A DNA stretch of 37,513 nt from Myxococcaceae bacterium (GTDB taxonomy: Bacteria > Myxococcota > Myxococcia > Myxococcales > Myxococcaceae), in the NCBI GenBank assembly GCA_016926755.1, contig JAFGNZ010000133.1, forward strand, positions 1 through 37,513, given 5' to 3'. A model generated the notes under the pieces. The model did no database searches. It worked only from the letters and a program-made list of their open reading frames with translations, and was not told the DNA's origin. A program made the position numbers and the translations under genes. Numbering within the stretch: position 1 is the first letter of the stretch; every line of letters begins with the position of its first letter. Positions 1 through 9,271 of this stretch are shown here, piece after piece.

Positions 1-638
1 CGGCCGAGGTGACAGATGCCGAAGCGGGCCCCCGGACCGTAGAGCTCGAACTGGCTCCCCTCCGGGATCACCTCGGAGGCGACGTTCACGACACCACGCC
101 AGGAGGTCCGTCCGCCGTACCGCGACCGCACCTCCGGGAGCAGCCGCTGGCGGACGGCCGAGTGCAGCCCGTCCGCGCCGATGAGACAGTCCCCCCTCAC
201 CTGCTGGCCATCGGCGAAGGTGACGCGCACCCCCTCCCCCTCTCCGTGAAAGCCCGTGCAGGCGGCGCCCAGGTGCACCACGCCCGGCCCGAGCGCCCGC
301 AGCAGCACCTGCTGGAGCTCCGCGCGGAGCAACCCCACCGTCGGCTGGCCCACCTCCCGGCACAGCTCCTCCACGGCCAGGCGGGAGAGCACCTTGCCAT
401 CCCACCGGTGCAACACCGTCTCGCGCCACGCGGCCCCCGCGCCAGCCACCTCCCGGGCCAGCCCCAGCGCCTCGAAGGCCCGCATCGCGTTCGGCCAGAG
501 TGAGAGCCCGGCGCCGAGTGGCCGGTAGGCCTCGGCCCGCTCGTACACCGCGACCTCGAGGCCGGCTTGACGAAGCGCGATGGCGGCACACAGCCCCCCC
601 ACTCCCCCGCCGATGATGACGACTCCGCGTGATGGCAT
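1..638 (-). CDS. FAD-dependent monooxygenase (PHBH/UbiH-like), 3' end outside window
   Basis: The first 212 residues of a flavoprotein hydroxylase read on the minus strand from an ATG at 636-638; the C-terminus lies beyond base 1. A dinucleotide-binding motif (GGGVGG, residues 10-15) follows the first beta strand, an acidic residue in the VYERAE segment would bind the ADP ribose, and GADG at 154-157 is the second FAD-contact motif of class A flavoprotein monooxygenases. The start is supported by a purine-rich GGAGGAGGG about 6 bases upstream. Such enzymes use NAD(P)H and O2 to hydroxylate aromatic or polyketide-like substrates; the substrate cannot be told from this half. The small ORF at 678-923 ends 39 bp upstream on the same strand, so the two may be co-transcribed. 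Confidence 0.9.
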   Translation of the reverse strand, partial: MPSRGVVIIGGGVGGLCAAIALRQAGLEVAVYERAEAYRPLGAGLSLWPNAMRAFEALGLAREVAGAGAAWRETVLHRWDGKVLSRLAVEELCREVGQPTVGLLRAELQQVLLRALGPGVVHLGAACTGFHGEGEGVRVTFADGQQVRGDCLIGADGLHSAVRQRLLPEVRSRYGGRTSWRGVVNVASEVIPEGSQFELYGPGARFGICHLG

Positions 639-677
639 GAAGCCCTCCTCCGTTGCATCGAGGACGCTCCCCGGCGC

Positions 678-923
678 TCAGGAGCAACTCGGCCCCCGGA
701 GATCCCCTCTCTTGGGCTCACCATAGCCCGTGGCGAAGCGGCCTCGCATCCGCATGTGCAGCTCGGCCGCGGCGCGGGTGCGGAGGGGCACGTGGATGTG
801 GCGCTGGTGCACCTCGACGAACTCCTGGCTGGCGCCCACCTTCCCGAGGAATTCGAGTGTCTCCCGCAGCGCCAGCTCCACTGCCTCGGAGTTCGCGCTC
901 CCGCTCCCGCTGCGCCGGTGCAC
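678..923 (-). CDS. Small hypothetical protein upstream of the monooxygenase
   Basis: An 81-aa ORF starting at a GTG (921-923) and ending 39 bp before the monooxygenase start. I do not recognise a family. The middle looks like real protein, with a predicted helix (ELALRETLEFLGKV), then an alternating basic/hydrophobic stretch rich in His and Arg (VHQRHIHVPLRT, LHMRMRG). There is no signal peptide or membrane segment. The shared strand and close spacing suggest an operon with the monooxygenase. The start is uncertain because the region before it has only a weak GGGTGG, and an internal GTG could serve instead. GC-rich DNA produces many spurious ORFs, so this remains a moderate call. Confidence 0.45.
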   Translation of the reverse strand: MHRRSGSGSANSEAVELALRETLEFLGKVGASQEFVEVHQRHIHVPLRTRAAAELHMRMRGRFATGYGEPKRGDLRGPSCS

Positions 924-995
924 CCACCCGTCAATATGGGATACTCCAGACTGCGACGCCCAGGCTCTCTCCGGCGACGCACTCGGAGGGGAGAC

Positions 996-3701
996 ATGCT
1001 GGCCACCGTGAGATTCCTTGCAGGGATGGGGCTCCTGCTGCCCTGGGTAGCATTCGCCCAGCCTTCACCCACGCCGGCTCCAGCGCCGGCGCCTCGGATG
1101 TGCCCCTGCCCAGAGGGCACGCCAGGCTCCGAGACAGGAACGGGAACACCCACGACAGCGGGGACGGGCACCGCCACGGCTCCGACGTCACCGCCCGGCG
1201 CGCCCCCCACCGCATCGACCCCCTTCATCGAGCCCGTGCTCGGCGCCAACGCCATCACCCTCGGCTGGAAAGACAGCTATCTCTTCCCCTCGGCCAGCAC
1301 CTTCAACCCGAGCGTCCGCGTCGGCGTGCTGCGCCCCGACCTCTCCTTCGACCTGCGCCTGGGTTTCTCCACCGCCATCGCCCCCTTCAACGACTTCTCG
1401 GGGTTGACCTCCGTGTCGCTCGACGCCGAGGTGGGGACGTGCCCCTACAGCCGTGGAGAGGACCGCGTCTGCGGCTCGGCGGGCCTGGGCGGAGGCCTGC
1501 TGCTGGGCAACCCGTCCGGCCTCGCGGAGGGCGACCTCACGCCCACTGCTTCCCTCTCGATCGGTGTGGGCCTCAAGCGCTACCTGGACCCGAACTTCGC
1601 CGTCGGCGTGGAGTGCGGCGCGCGCACGCAGCTCGGCTTCTTCTCGGACGGCTACACGGACATCTCCACCGGCCTGTACGTCGCCTTCACGGGCACCTGG
1701 CTGGAGCCGTGGGGATGGACCCTCGCCTCTCGAACCCGCGAGAGCGCGCCGCCCCCCCTCGCGTCGACACCTCCTCCGGAGCAGACGCCGCGGAGCACGC
1801 CGGGCGCCACTCCCTCCTACGGCACCAGCTCCCGGCCCTGCATCACCTATGTCACCGACGGCTGGTTCTCTCCCACCCAGGCCGTCTGGCAAGACGACCC
1901 GAGCTTCGAGGATCGGCCTCGCAAGCAGCTCACCCGCAGGCCCGGCACCGACGTCGTCTACGACGCCGAGCTCCCCATGGTGAAGGACAAGGACACGCTG
2001 CTCTTCGGCGTGCATCACTACCGCCTCAACGGGCAGCAGGTCATCGTGGACAGCCGGGACTTCATCGTCCTCAAAGGGATGACCAACTGCACCGTCCCAG
2101 TGCCGGTGAAGATGAAGTTCACGCTGCGCAACGCGGCCGGGTCCAAGCCCATCTACACCAGCCCGACCGTGGCCCAGGTGCCGCTGGAGGGACCGCCCGC
2201 CCCGCAGTACTCACCGTGGGAGGTCAAGCTCCCCGTCCGCGAAGGCCTCCCGCCCGACCAGCCCTTCAAGTTCGACATCGCCACGAACCACCAGATCGTC
2301 GCCGAGCTGATCCGCGAGACGGGAGCGCCCACCGGGCTGCAGATGTCCACCGTCACCGACGCGGTGCCCACGCAGGGGCCAGTGGTCCACTTCGTGCCCG
2401 TCATGCTCACCCCCCCGAAGGACGCCGCGGCCGAGGAGTCCCTCCGGAGTCGCACCGAGGGGATCGTCACCGACTCGGCGAAGTACATCCCTGACCTCTT
2501 CCCCCTGCGGGCGGGAGGACTGCCCACCCAGCAGAAGGTCATCCGCAACTTCATTGACAAGGAGATCGGCTCGAAGTGGTTCCGGGCTCGCCGGATCGAT
2601 GCGATCGTGGCCGAGCTCAACGACTCCCTCGCCTCCTCCGCCTTCCTGGACGGCGCGGGCCGGGTAGTGGCCGTGCTGGAAGAGAAGGACTTCGAGTCCA
2701 TCTTCGGCTCGGGCGCTGCAGGCATGACGGTCAAGTCGAGCGTGACCGCCACGCCCCGGCACCCGAGCCCCAGGAGCGGCCTGGCCCGAACGCTGTCCTG
2801 GAAGGTCATCCTCATGCCCTCCTTCGAGACGTGGGACACCGTGGCCCATGAGCTGGTGCACAGCCTGCCCGAGGGCTGGGCTGGCGATGAGATGGAGGAG
2901 GAGTGCGGGCGCGACTACCACAACAAGAAGGACCCCATCGCCAACGGCGAGGCCATCACGCTCGGGGGTATCCCGAGCACTCGCGAGCGCCAGGCCGGCA
3001 TGGTGCCGGTGATGGGCCCCTCCACCTTCCGGCAGATCTGGATCACTCAGTGCACCTACTCCCACCTGCTGCAGCAGCTTGCGGGCGCGCCGCCGGATCC
3101 CCCGGTGCTGCTGGTGCGCGCCCTCCTGACGAAGGAGGGGGGAAAGGTGAAGGGCGAGCTGCGGCCCATGTATGAGCTGATGGGGTATTCGGACGTGGCG
3201 GCGGGCAAGGGCGGCGCGTACGCCGTCATCCTGCGGGATGCGAAGGGCGCCGAGCTGGGTCGCTACCCGCTGTCGCCGCGCTGGAATGACATCGAGACGA
3301 AGGCACCGCGCTCGATCGTCTCGCTGGCGTTCCGGGTGCCCGCGCTGCCGGAGCCCGCGGCGGTGGAGTTGGTCGGGCCTGGCGGCATGTTGGACCGCGA
3401 GCAGCTGAGCGCGAGCCCCCCCGCGCTGCAGATCCTCACGCCCGCCCAGGGAGAGCGCGCGAAGCTCGAGCACGGGCGGGTCCGCGTCACGTGGAAGGCG
3501 CAGGGCGAGCAGGATCGCAAGCTGCTGTACTCGATCCTCTACTCCTCGGACGGAGGCGCGCACTTCGAGACCCAGGCCTTCGAGCTGGAGTCGGCCACAT
3601 TCGATGTGACGATCGACCCCCAGGCGAAGGACCACCGGGTGAAGGTGATCGCCACCGACGGGACGCGCAGCAGCGAGGCGATCATCCCTCTGCGGCCGTA
3701 G
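996..3701 (+). CDS. Secreted protein: barrel-like domain fused to HExxH metallopeptidase-like domain
   Basis: A 901-aa protein. The ATG at 996 follows a GGAGGGGAG ribosome site and gives a signal peptide (LLLPWVAFAQ, cleavage near residue 22). The longer open frame upstream lacks a signal. Order: signal; Pro/Thr-rich linker with two Cys (about 23-75); a segment of alternating strands resembling myxobacterial outer-membrane barrels (about 84-243); another Pro-rich linker; a strand-rich middle; HELVH at 618-622, which matches the zinc metallopeptidase motif HExxH; and a beta-sandwich-like C-terminus (about 800-901). Acidic residues cluster just after the motif (D631, E632, E634-E636), and one could be the third zinc ligand, but I cannot assign it. 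A role as an outer-membrane or surface peptidase is inference. An alternative is an inactive relic with a chance HExxH. It stands alone, diverging from the monooxygenase pair. Confidence 0.75.
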   Translation: MLATVRFLAGMGLLLPWVAFAQPSPTPAPAPAPRMCPCPEGTPGSETGTGTPTTAGTGTATAPTSPPGAPPTASTPFIEPVLGANAITLGWKDSYLFPSASTFNPSVRVGVLRPDLSFDLRLGFSTAIAPFNDFSGLTSVSLDAEVGTCPYSRGEDRVCGSAGLGGGLLLGNPSGLAEGDLTPTASLSIGVGLKRYLDPNFAVGVECGARTQLGFFSDGYTDISTGLYVAFTGTWLEPWGWTLASRTRESAPPPLASTPPPEQTPRSTPGATPSYGTSSRPCITYVTDGWFSPTQAVWQDDPSFEDRPRKQLTRRPGTDVVYDAELPMVKDKDTLLFGVHHYRLNGQQVIVDSRDFIVLKGMTNCTVPVPVKMKFTLRNAAGSKPIYTSPTVAQVPLEGPPAPQYSPWEVKLPVREGLPPDQPFKFDIATNHQIVAELIRETGAPTGLQMSTVTDAVPTQGPVVHFVPVMLTPPKDAAAEESLRSRTEGIVTDSAKYIPDLFPLRAGGLPTQQKVIRNFIDKEIGSKWFRARRIDAIVAELNDSLASSAFLDGAGRVVAVLEEKDFESIFGSGAAGMTVKSSVTATPRHPSPRSGLARTLSWKVILMPSFETWDTVAHELVHSLPEGWAGDEMEEECGRDYHNKKDPIANGEAITLGGIPSTRERQAGMVPVMGPSTFRQIWITQCTYSHLLQQLAGAPPDPPVLLVRALLTKEGGKVKGELRPMYELMGYSDVAAGKGGAYAVILRDAKGAELGRYPLSPRWNDIETKAPRSIVSLAFRVPALPEPAAVELVGPGGMLDREQLSASPPALQILTPAQGERAKLEHGRVRVTWKAQGEQDRKLLYSILYSSDGGAHFETQAFELESATFDVTIDPQAKDHRVKVIATDGTRSSEAIIPLRP

Positions 3702-3934
3702 CACGGCTGCCGCCATGTCGCACCAGCCCCGCCTTCGCTCGCTGGAGAGCGAGGGGGCGAGCAAGGGCGCCGTTGTCTCGTTGGAAGTCTTTCGCTCGTG
3801 ACCGCGTGAGCCCTTGCTTGTCCAGGGCATCTCCACGCTCTGTTTACACCGGACATGTATCATGAAAACGCGCTTCATGGCGCGCCGCGGCGATCACACC
3901 GACGCACGGATTCATTCTCCAAGGGAACGCCTTC

Positions 3935-6900
3935 ATGTTGGACATCCCGGGCTACAAGGTTCTTGGGACGATCAGGGCAACGAGCTCCAACGCGCTGTTT
4001 CATGCGGTGCGCGAGGCCGATGGGCTGCCGGTCATCATCAAGACGCCGATGATGCCCTCTCCAGGGCCGCGCGAGCGCGAGCGGTACCGAAGGGAGTTCG
4101 GCATCCTCCAGCGGCTGAGGGACGTGAGGGGCGTGGCGCGGCCGTATGCGTGTGAGCGAATCCACGAGCGCCCCGTGCTGCTGCTGGAGCGGGTGCACGG
4201 CGAGGCGCTGTCGGAGGCGGTGGGCCAGCCGATGGAGGTGGCGCGATTCCTGACGCTGGCCGTCTCACTGGCCGCGACGCTGGCGGAGATCCACAGCCGG
4301 AACGTGATCCACAAGGACATCAAGCCGTCGAACATCATCCTCGAGCCGAGCGGGGAGGCGCGGCTGATCGACTTCGGGGCGGCGACGCTGCAGAAGGTGG
4401 AGCACCTGGACGCGGCGCCCGGGAACATGATCGAAGGGACGCTGGCGTACATGTCGCCGGAGCAGACGGGGCGGATGAACCGGGTGGTGGACTACCGCAC
4501 GGACTTCTACTCGCTGGGCGCCACGTTCTACGAGCTGCTGACGGGCCAGCGGCCCTTTCATGGCAGGGATGCGCTCGAGTGGTTCCACGCGCACATGGCG
4601 CAGCCCCCGAAGCCCCCGCACGAGCTCAATGCGCAGGTGCCGCCAGCGCTGTCGGCCATCGTGCTGAAGCTGCTGGCCAAGGTGGCAGAGGAGCGCTACC
4701 AGAGCGCCGAGGGGCTGAAGGCCGATCTGGAGCGGTACCGCGGGGGGCTGGAGCGGAGCGCACCGGGCGGGTTCTCGCCCGGAGAGCACGACACGCCCAA
4801 CCGGTTCCAGCTGCCACAGCGGCTCTATGGACGAGAAGTCCAGGTCTCCGCCCTGCTCCAGGGCTTCGAGCGGGTCATGAAGAGCGGGAGGCCGGAGCTG
4901 TTCCTGGTGAGCGGCTACTCGGGCATCGGCAAGTCTTCGGTGGTGCACGAGCTGCACAAGCCGGTGGTGCAGCGACGGGGCTTCTTCCTGAGTGGGAAGT
5001 TCGACCAGTTCCAGCGGGACATCCCCTATGCCACCCTGGCGCAAGCCATCCGCGGGCTGGTGCAGCAGCTGCTGGCGGGAACGGACGAGGAGCTCGCGGG
5101 CTGGCGCGAGCAGCTGATCCGGGTGTGGGAGGGCCAGGGTCAGGCCTTGGTGGACCTGGTGCCGCAGCTGGAGGTGGTGGTCGGCAAGCAGCCGCCGCTG
5201 CAAGAGGTCTCCCCTTCCGAAGTGCAGCTGCGCTTCCAGCGCGTGGTCCGTCAGTTCCTGGGAGTGTTCGCCACCGCTGAGCACCCGCTGGTGGTGTTCC
5301 TGGATGACCTGCAGTGGGCGGACCTGGCCAGCCTGAAGCTCATCCAGCAATTGCTGTCCCAGCCGGAGACGCCGCCGGTGCTGTGGATCGGCGCGTACCG
5401 GGACAATGAGGTGAACTCGGCGCACCCGCTGGTACCGGTGCTGGAGGAGGTGCGCAAGGCCCAGGCGCGCCTCACCGACATCCGGCTGGAGCCGCTGAGC
5501 TTGAAGCAGGTGGAGCGGCTGGTGGGGGACACGCTGCCAGGAGCGACCGAGGAGCTGGTCGTTCCCCTCTCGGGGCTGGTGCACGAGAAGACGGGAGGCA
5601 ACCCCTTCTTCCTGCTGCAGTTCATGGTGACGCTGAGCCAGGACGGCCTGCTGGTGCGCATGCCCGGCGGACGCTGGCGGTGGGATCGGGAAGGGGTGAG
5701 GGCTCATGGCTACTCGGACAACGTGGTGGACTTCATGGTGGGCAAGCTGCGCCAGCTGCCCGCCGGGGCGCAGCAGCTGCTGAGGCTGGCGGCGTGCGTG
5801 GGCAACGTCTGCTCGCTCCAGCTGCTGGGCACCCTGGCTGGCATGGGGGAGCCGGGCGAGGTGGAGCAGGGGCTCGAGCCCGCGCTCCAGGAGGGCCTGC
5901 TGGTGCGCGTGGGCCCGGAGCAGTACCGCTTCTTCCACGACCGGATCCAGCAGGCGGCCCACTCCCTCATCTCGGAGGAGGAGCGCGAGGCCATCCACCT
6001 GAGGATCGGCCGGCTGCTGCTGCGGAGCCTGTCCCCAGAGCAGCTGCGCGAGAACATCTTCGACGTGGTCAGCCAGCTCAACGCCGGCGTGGACCTGATG
6101 GACGAGCCCACGGAGCGCCACGAGGTGGCGCGGCTGAACGCCGAGGCCGGCGCGAAGGCCGAGGCCGCGGTCGCGGTCGGTCCCGCCGTCGCCTACTTCA
6201 GCGCGGCCTTCGCGCTCATCCCAGGAGCTCCCTGGGAGACGGACTACGAGCTGGCCTTCCGTGCGTGGCTCGCCCGGGCGAGGTGCGAGTTCCTCAACAA
6301 CAACCTCGGCACCGCGCTCCAGCTGGCGGAGGAAGCCTGCACCCGGGCACGCCATCGCGCGGACACCACGGCCGCCTCCTGCCTGAAGAGCGACATCCGT
6401 ATCGCAACGGGAGATGTCCTGGGATCTATTCAGTGCATCCTGGACACCCTGGCGATGCTGGGGAAGCCCATGTCCCTGCGCCCCACCTGGGAAGAGGCGA
6501 GAGCGGCCCATGAGGAGGTGTGGGAGTTGTTGGGAGAGCGCTCCATCGAGAGCCTCATCGACATGCCGCCCATGGTCGATCCGGACATGAAGTTGTTGAT
6601 GGATGCTCTCGCCACGATCTTCTCGAAGGCCTACGTCACCGACCTCCACCTCTTCATCGTCACCTCGAGCCGGATGATCTCGCTCTCCCTGCGTCACGGC
6701 TTCACGGCGACGGCAGTGGCAAGCTTCGCATGGTTCGGGATGGTGACCGGCAAGATCTTCAAGCGCTACCAGCAGAGCCATGCCTGGAGCGTGCTCGCAC
6801 GTGCGCTCGTCGATCGGTACAACCTCTCGTCCTACCGCGCGCTCGTGCTCCTCGGCGCGCACTGTGAGGCCCTCTGGACCCGGCCCATGTCCGAGGTGCA

Positions 6901-9229
6901 GGAGCTCATCCTCGGCGGGTTCCATCACGGGCTCCAGTCAGGCGACTTCTACATGGGCACCCTCTGCAGCCATGCGTACATCGCGAACCGCATGTGCATG
7001 GGGCAAAACCTGGAGGACGTCCTGCAAGAGGCGCTGGCGCGCAGCGAGTTCGCGCACAAGGCCGGAGGCCTGGATTCACAGGACCTGTTCCTCTGCTTCA
7101 TCGCCGCCATGCGGCAGCTGCGTGGGGACACGCTCTCGTTCGGAACGATGAGCGGGCATGGCTTCGATGAGCAGGCCTTCGAGGCAAGGATGACGCCCGC
7201 ACGCATGGGCACGACGCGCGCCTGCTACTGGGTCATCAAGCTTCAGGGGCGCTTCCTGTGCGGCGCCTACCGGGAGGCCCGCGAAGCGGCGGAGAAGGCC
7301 TCTGAGGTCCTCTGGTCCGTGCATGGCAACATCGCATCGAGGGAGTTCCACCTCTACCGCGCCCTCACGCTGGCCGCGTGCTTCGAGGAGGCCACACCCG
7401 AGGAGCAACGCGCGTCTCTCGAGGCCATCCGGGGCGGCCTCCAGCTGCTGGCGGAGCTGGCGGAGAACCGCCCTGATTCCTTCCGCGCGCCCGAGCGGAT
7501 GGTGGCCGCGGAGCTGGCTCGTCTCCAGGGGCGGCCAGATGAGGCGACGCGCGCCTACGAGGAGGCCCTCCGGGTGGCCCGAGAGAATGGTGCCCCCCAT
7601 TTCCTCGGGCTGGCCAGCGAGCTGGCGGCGAACTTCTGGCGCGCGCGGCAGGCACCCATCGTCGCGGATGGCTTCGCGCGCGAAGCTCGCGCGGCGTACC
7701 TGCAGTGGGGAGCGCTGGCCAAGGTCCAGCAGCTGGACACCCTGTGGCCGAGCCTCGCGGCCTCGAGGACCGCCGTGGACGCCGAGACCAGCAGCAGCAC
7801 GGACTCGACGCGGATCGACGCGCTCACGGTGGTGAAGGCGCAGCAGGCCATCTCCGGGGAGATCGAGCTGGAGCGGCTGGTGACGACGCTGATGGCGGCA
7901 GCCATCGAGAATGCCGGGGCCCAGCGCGGAGCGCTGCTGCTGCCGAACGGGGACACGCTCTCGGCGGCGGCCATCTGCAATGGCTCGCCGGGGAGCCTCA
8001 CCGTCGAGGTGGGCAAGGACTCCTCCCAGGAGCTGCCGTGGACGGTGCTGTCGTACGTGAAGCGCTCCCGAGAGCATGTGCTCATCGGAGATGCGTCCAA
8101 GCCGCACCCGTTCTCTGGAGACGAGTACCTGGCGCGAGGCGCGGCGCGGTCGGTGCTGTGCCTGCCGTTGATGAGGCGGGAGCAGTTCTCCGGAGCGCTG
8201 TACCTGGAGAACAACGTGGCGACCGACGCGTTCAGCCCGGGGCGGCTGGCGCTGCTGGGCCACCTCGCCTCACAGGCCGCCATCTCCATCGAGAACGCGC
8301 GACTGTACGCGGCCGTGCAGAGGGCGCGTCAGGAGCTGAGGCAAGCCAATGACGCGCTGGAGCAGCGCGTGGAGGAGCGCACCAGCGAGCTGAAGCAGGC
8401 GCAGGCGCGGCTGGTGGACACGGCGCGAGCGGTGGGGATGGCGGAGGTGGCCTCCAACGTGCTGCACAACGTGGGCAACGTGCTGACCAGCGCGGTGATC
8501 AACCTGGAGATGATGCAGCGGGCGGTGGGCGCCTCGAGAGTGGGGCGCATGAAGCAGGCGACGACCCTGCTGCTGGAGCACCGGCAGGAGCTGTCGAGCT
8601 TCCTCGCGCCGGGAGCGCGAGGCGGGCACCTGCCGGAGTACCTGGCGGGGGCGGTGGATGAGCTGATGAAGGAGCAGACAAAGCTGGTGGAAGACATAGA
8701 CGCGATGGGGCGGCACATCGAGCACATCCGCGCCATCGTGCAGGTGCAGCAGACGTACGCGAAGAGCTCCCTGATGGCGGAGGAGTGCGACCTGAGGCAG
8801 CTGATCGAGGACGCGCTGAGCGTCCAGATGGCGGCCTTGCAGCGCCACGGCGTGTCCGTCGTGCGCGAGCTGCCACCGGTGCTCAAGGTGAAGGTGGACA
8901 AGCACAAGGTGCTGCAGATCCTGATCAACCTCATCAGCAACGCGAAGTACGCGCTGGACGCGGTGCCAGAGGGGGAGCGTCACCTGAGGGTGAGGCTGAT
9001 GGCGGAGGGCCGGCGCGCGCGCATCCAGCTGGAGGACAACGGGATGGGGATCTCGGCGGAGGCGCGAGAGAAGCTGTTCTCGCACGGGTTCACCACGCGC
9101 AAGGACGGGCACGGCTTCGGGCTGCACTCGAGCGCACTGGCGGCGCAGATGCTGGGAGGGCACCTGACGCTGGAGAGCGAGGGGCCCGGCAAGGGCGCCC
9201 TGGCCACACTGGAGCTCCCGCTCTCCTAG
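3935..9229 (+). CDS. Trifunctional Ser/Thr kinase–AAA ATPase–GAF–sensor histidine kinase
   Basis: A 1764-aa cytoplasmic signalling protein with no membrane segments. Ser/Thr kinase, about 1-270: lysine K36, catalytic loop HKDIKPSN at 126-133 (D128), DFG at 146-148. An AAA/STAND-type ATPase follows, with Walker A GYSGIGKSS at 327-335 (K333) and Walker B ending in D457-D458. A long helical, TPR-like region fills about 700-1280. A GAF sensor domain lies at about 1300-1450 and is followed by a coiled coil. The histidine kinase part has a probable phospho-acceptor H1511 in LHNVGN, an N-box with N1669, a G1 box DNGMG starting at D1701, and HGFGLH. This architecture is known from myxobacteria and cyanobacteria, and all catalytic motifs appear intact. 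The start follows AAGGGA. No response regulator is adjacent, so its phosphorelay partner is probably encoded elsewhere. Confidence 0.95.
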   Translation: MLDIPGYKVLGTIRATSSNALFHAVREADGLPVIIKTPMMPSPGPRERERYRREFGILQRLRDVRGVARPYACERIHERPVLLLERVHGEALSEAVGQPMEVARFLTLAVSLAATLAEIHSRNVIHKDIKPSNIILEPSGEARLIDFGAATLQKVEHLDAAPGNMIEGTLAYMSPEQTGRMNRVVDYRTDFYSLGATFYELLTGQRPFHGRDALEWFHAHMAQPPKPPHELNAQVPPALSAIVLKLLAKVAEERYQSAEGLKADLERYRGGLERSAPGGFSPGEHDTPNRFQLPQRLYGREVQVSALLQGFERVMKSGRPELFLVSGYSGIGKSSVVHELHKPVVQRRGFFLSGKFDQFQRDIPYATLAQAIRGLVQQLLAGTDEELAGWREQLIRVWEGQGQALVDLVPQLEVVVGKQPPLQEVSPSEVQLRFQRVVRQFLGVFATAEHPLVVFLDDLQWADLASLKLIQQLLSQPETPPVLWIGAYRDNEVNSAHPLVPVLEEVRKAQARLTDIRLEPLSLKQVERLVGDTLPGATEELVVPLSGLVHEKTGGNPFFLLQFMVTLSQDGLLVRMPGGRWRWDREGVRAHGYSDNVVDFMVGKLRQLPAGAQQLLRLAACVGNVCSLQLLGTLAGMGEPGEVEQGLEPALQEGLLVRVGPEQYRFFHDRIQQAAHSLISEEEREAIHLRIGRLLLRSLSPEQLRENIFDVVSQLNAGVDLMDEPTERHEVARLNAEAGAKAEAAVAVGPAVAYFSAAFALIPGAPWETDYELAFRAWLARARCEFLNNNLGTALQLAEEACTRARHRADTTAASCLKSDIRIATGDVLGSIQCILDTLAMLGKPMSLRPTWEEARAAHEEVWELLGERSIESLIDMPPMVDPDMKLLMDALATIFSKAYVTDLHLFIVTSSRMISLSLRHGFTATAVASFAWFGMVTGKIFKRYQQSHAWSVLARALVDRYNLSSYRALVLLGAHCEALWTRPMSEVQELILGGFHHGLQSGDFYMGTLCSHAYIANRMCMGQNLEDVLQEALARSEFAHKAGGLDSQDLFLCFIAAMRQLRGDTLSFGTMSGHGFDEQAFEARMTPARMGTTRACYWVIKLQGRFLCGAYREAREAAEKASEVLWSVHGNIASREFHLYRALTLAACFEEATPEEQRASLEAIRGGLQLLAELAENRPDSFRAPERMVAAELARLQGRPDEATRAYEEALRVARENGAPHFLGLASELAANFWRARQAPIVADGFAREARAAYLQWGALAKVQQLDTLWPSLAASRTAVDAETSSSTDSTRIDALTVVKAQQAISGEIELERLVTTLMAAAIENAGAQRGALLLPNGDTLSAAAICNGSPGSLTVEVGKDSSQELPWTVLSYVKRSREHVLIGDASKPHPFSGDEYLARGAARSVLCLPLMRREQFSGALYLENNVATDAFSPGRLALLGHLASQAAISIENARLYAAVQRARQELRQANDALEQRVEERTSELKQAQARLVDTARAVGMAEVASNVLHNVGNVLTSAVINLEMMQRAVGASRVGRMKQATTLLLEHRQELSSFLAPGARGGHLPEYLAGAVDELMKEQTKLVEDIDAMGRHIEHIRAIVQVQQTYAKSSLMAEECDLRQLIEDALSVQMAALQRHGVSVVRELPPVLKVKVDKHKVLQILINLISNAKYALDAVPEGERHLRVRLMAEGRRARIQLEDNGMGISAEAREKLFSHGFTTRKDGHGFGLHSSALAAQMLGGHLTLESEGPGKGALATLELPLS

Positions 9230-9239
9230 AGCACCGAAC

Positions 9240-9271
9240 GGCGGGCGGTTGAGAGGCCTCAGCCTCCCGCC
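9240..9271. terminator. Hairpin between two convergent genes
   Basis: An inverted repeat lies between the kinase stop and the calpain stop: GGCGGG (9240-9245) pairs with CCCGCC (9266-9271), and GGTTGAG (9247-9253) pairs with CTCAGCC (9258-9264) with one G-U pair, around a four-base AGGC loop. Its position suits a shared terminator for the convergent genes, and it overlaps the last codons of the protease gene. No T-run follows on either strand, so intrinsic termination is uncertain. Confidence 0.4.

Noticed and set aside
3702-3934. Possible promoter before the hybrid kinase gene (TATCAT at 3858-3863)
   Set aside because: No -35 hexamer lies at acceptable spacing, so no promoter can be called.
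4265-6928. An 887-aa minus-strand open frame inside the hybrid kinase gene
   Set aside because: It is antisense to clear kinase and ATPase motifs and has only shadow-like composition.
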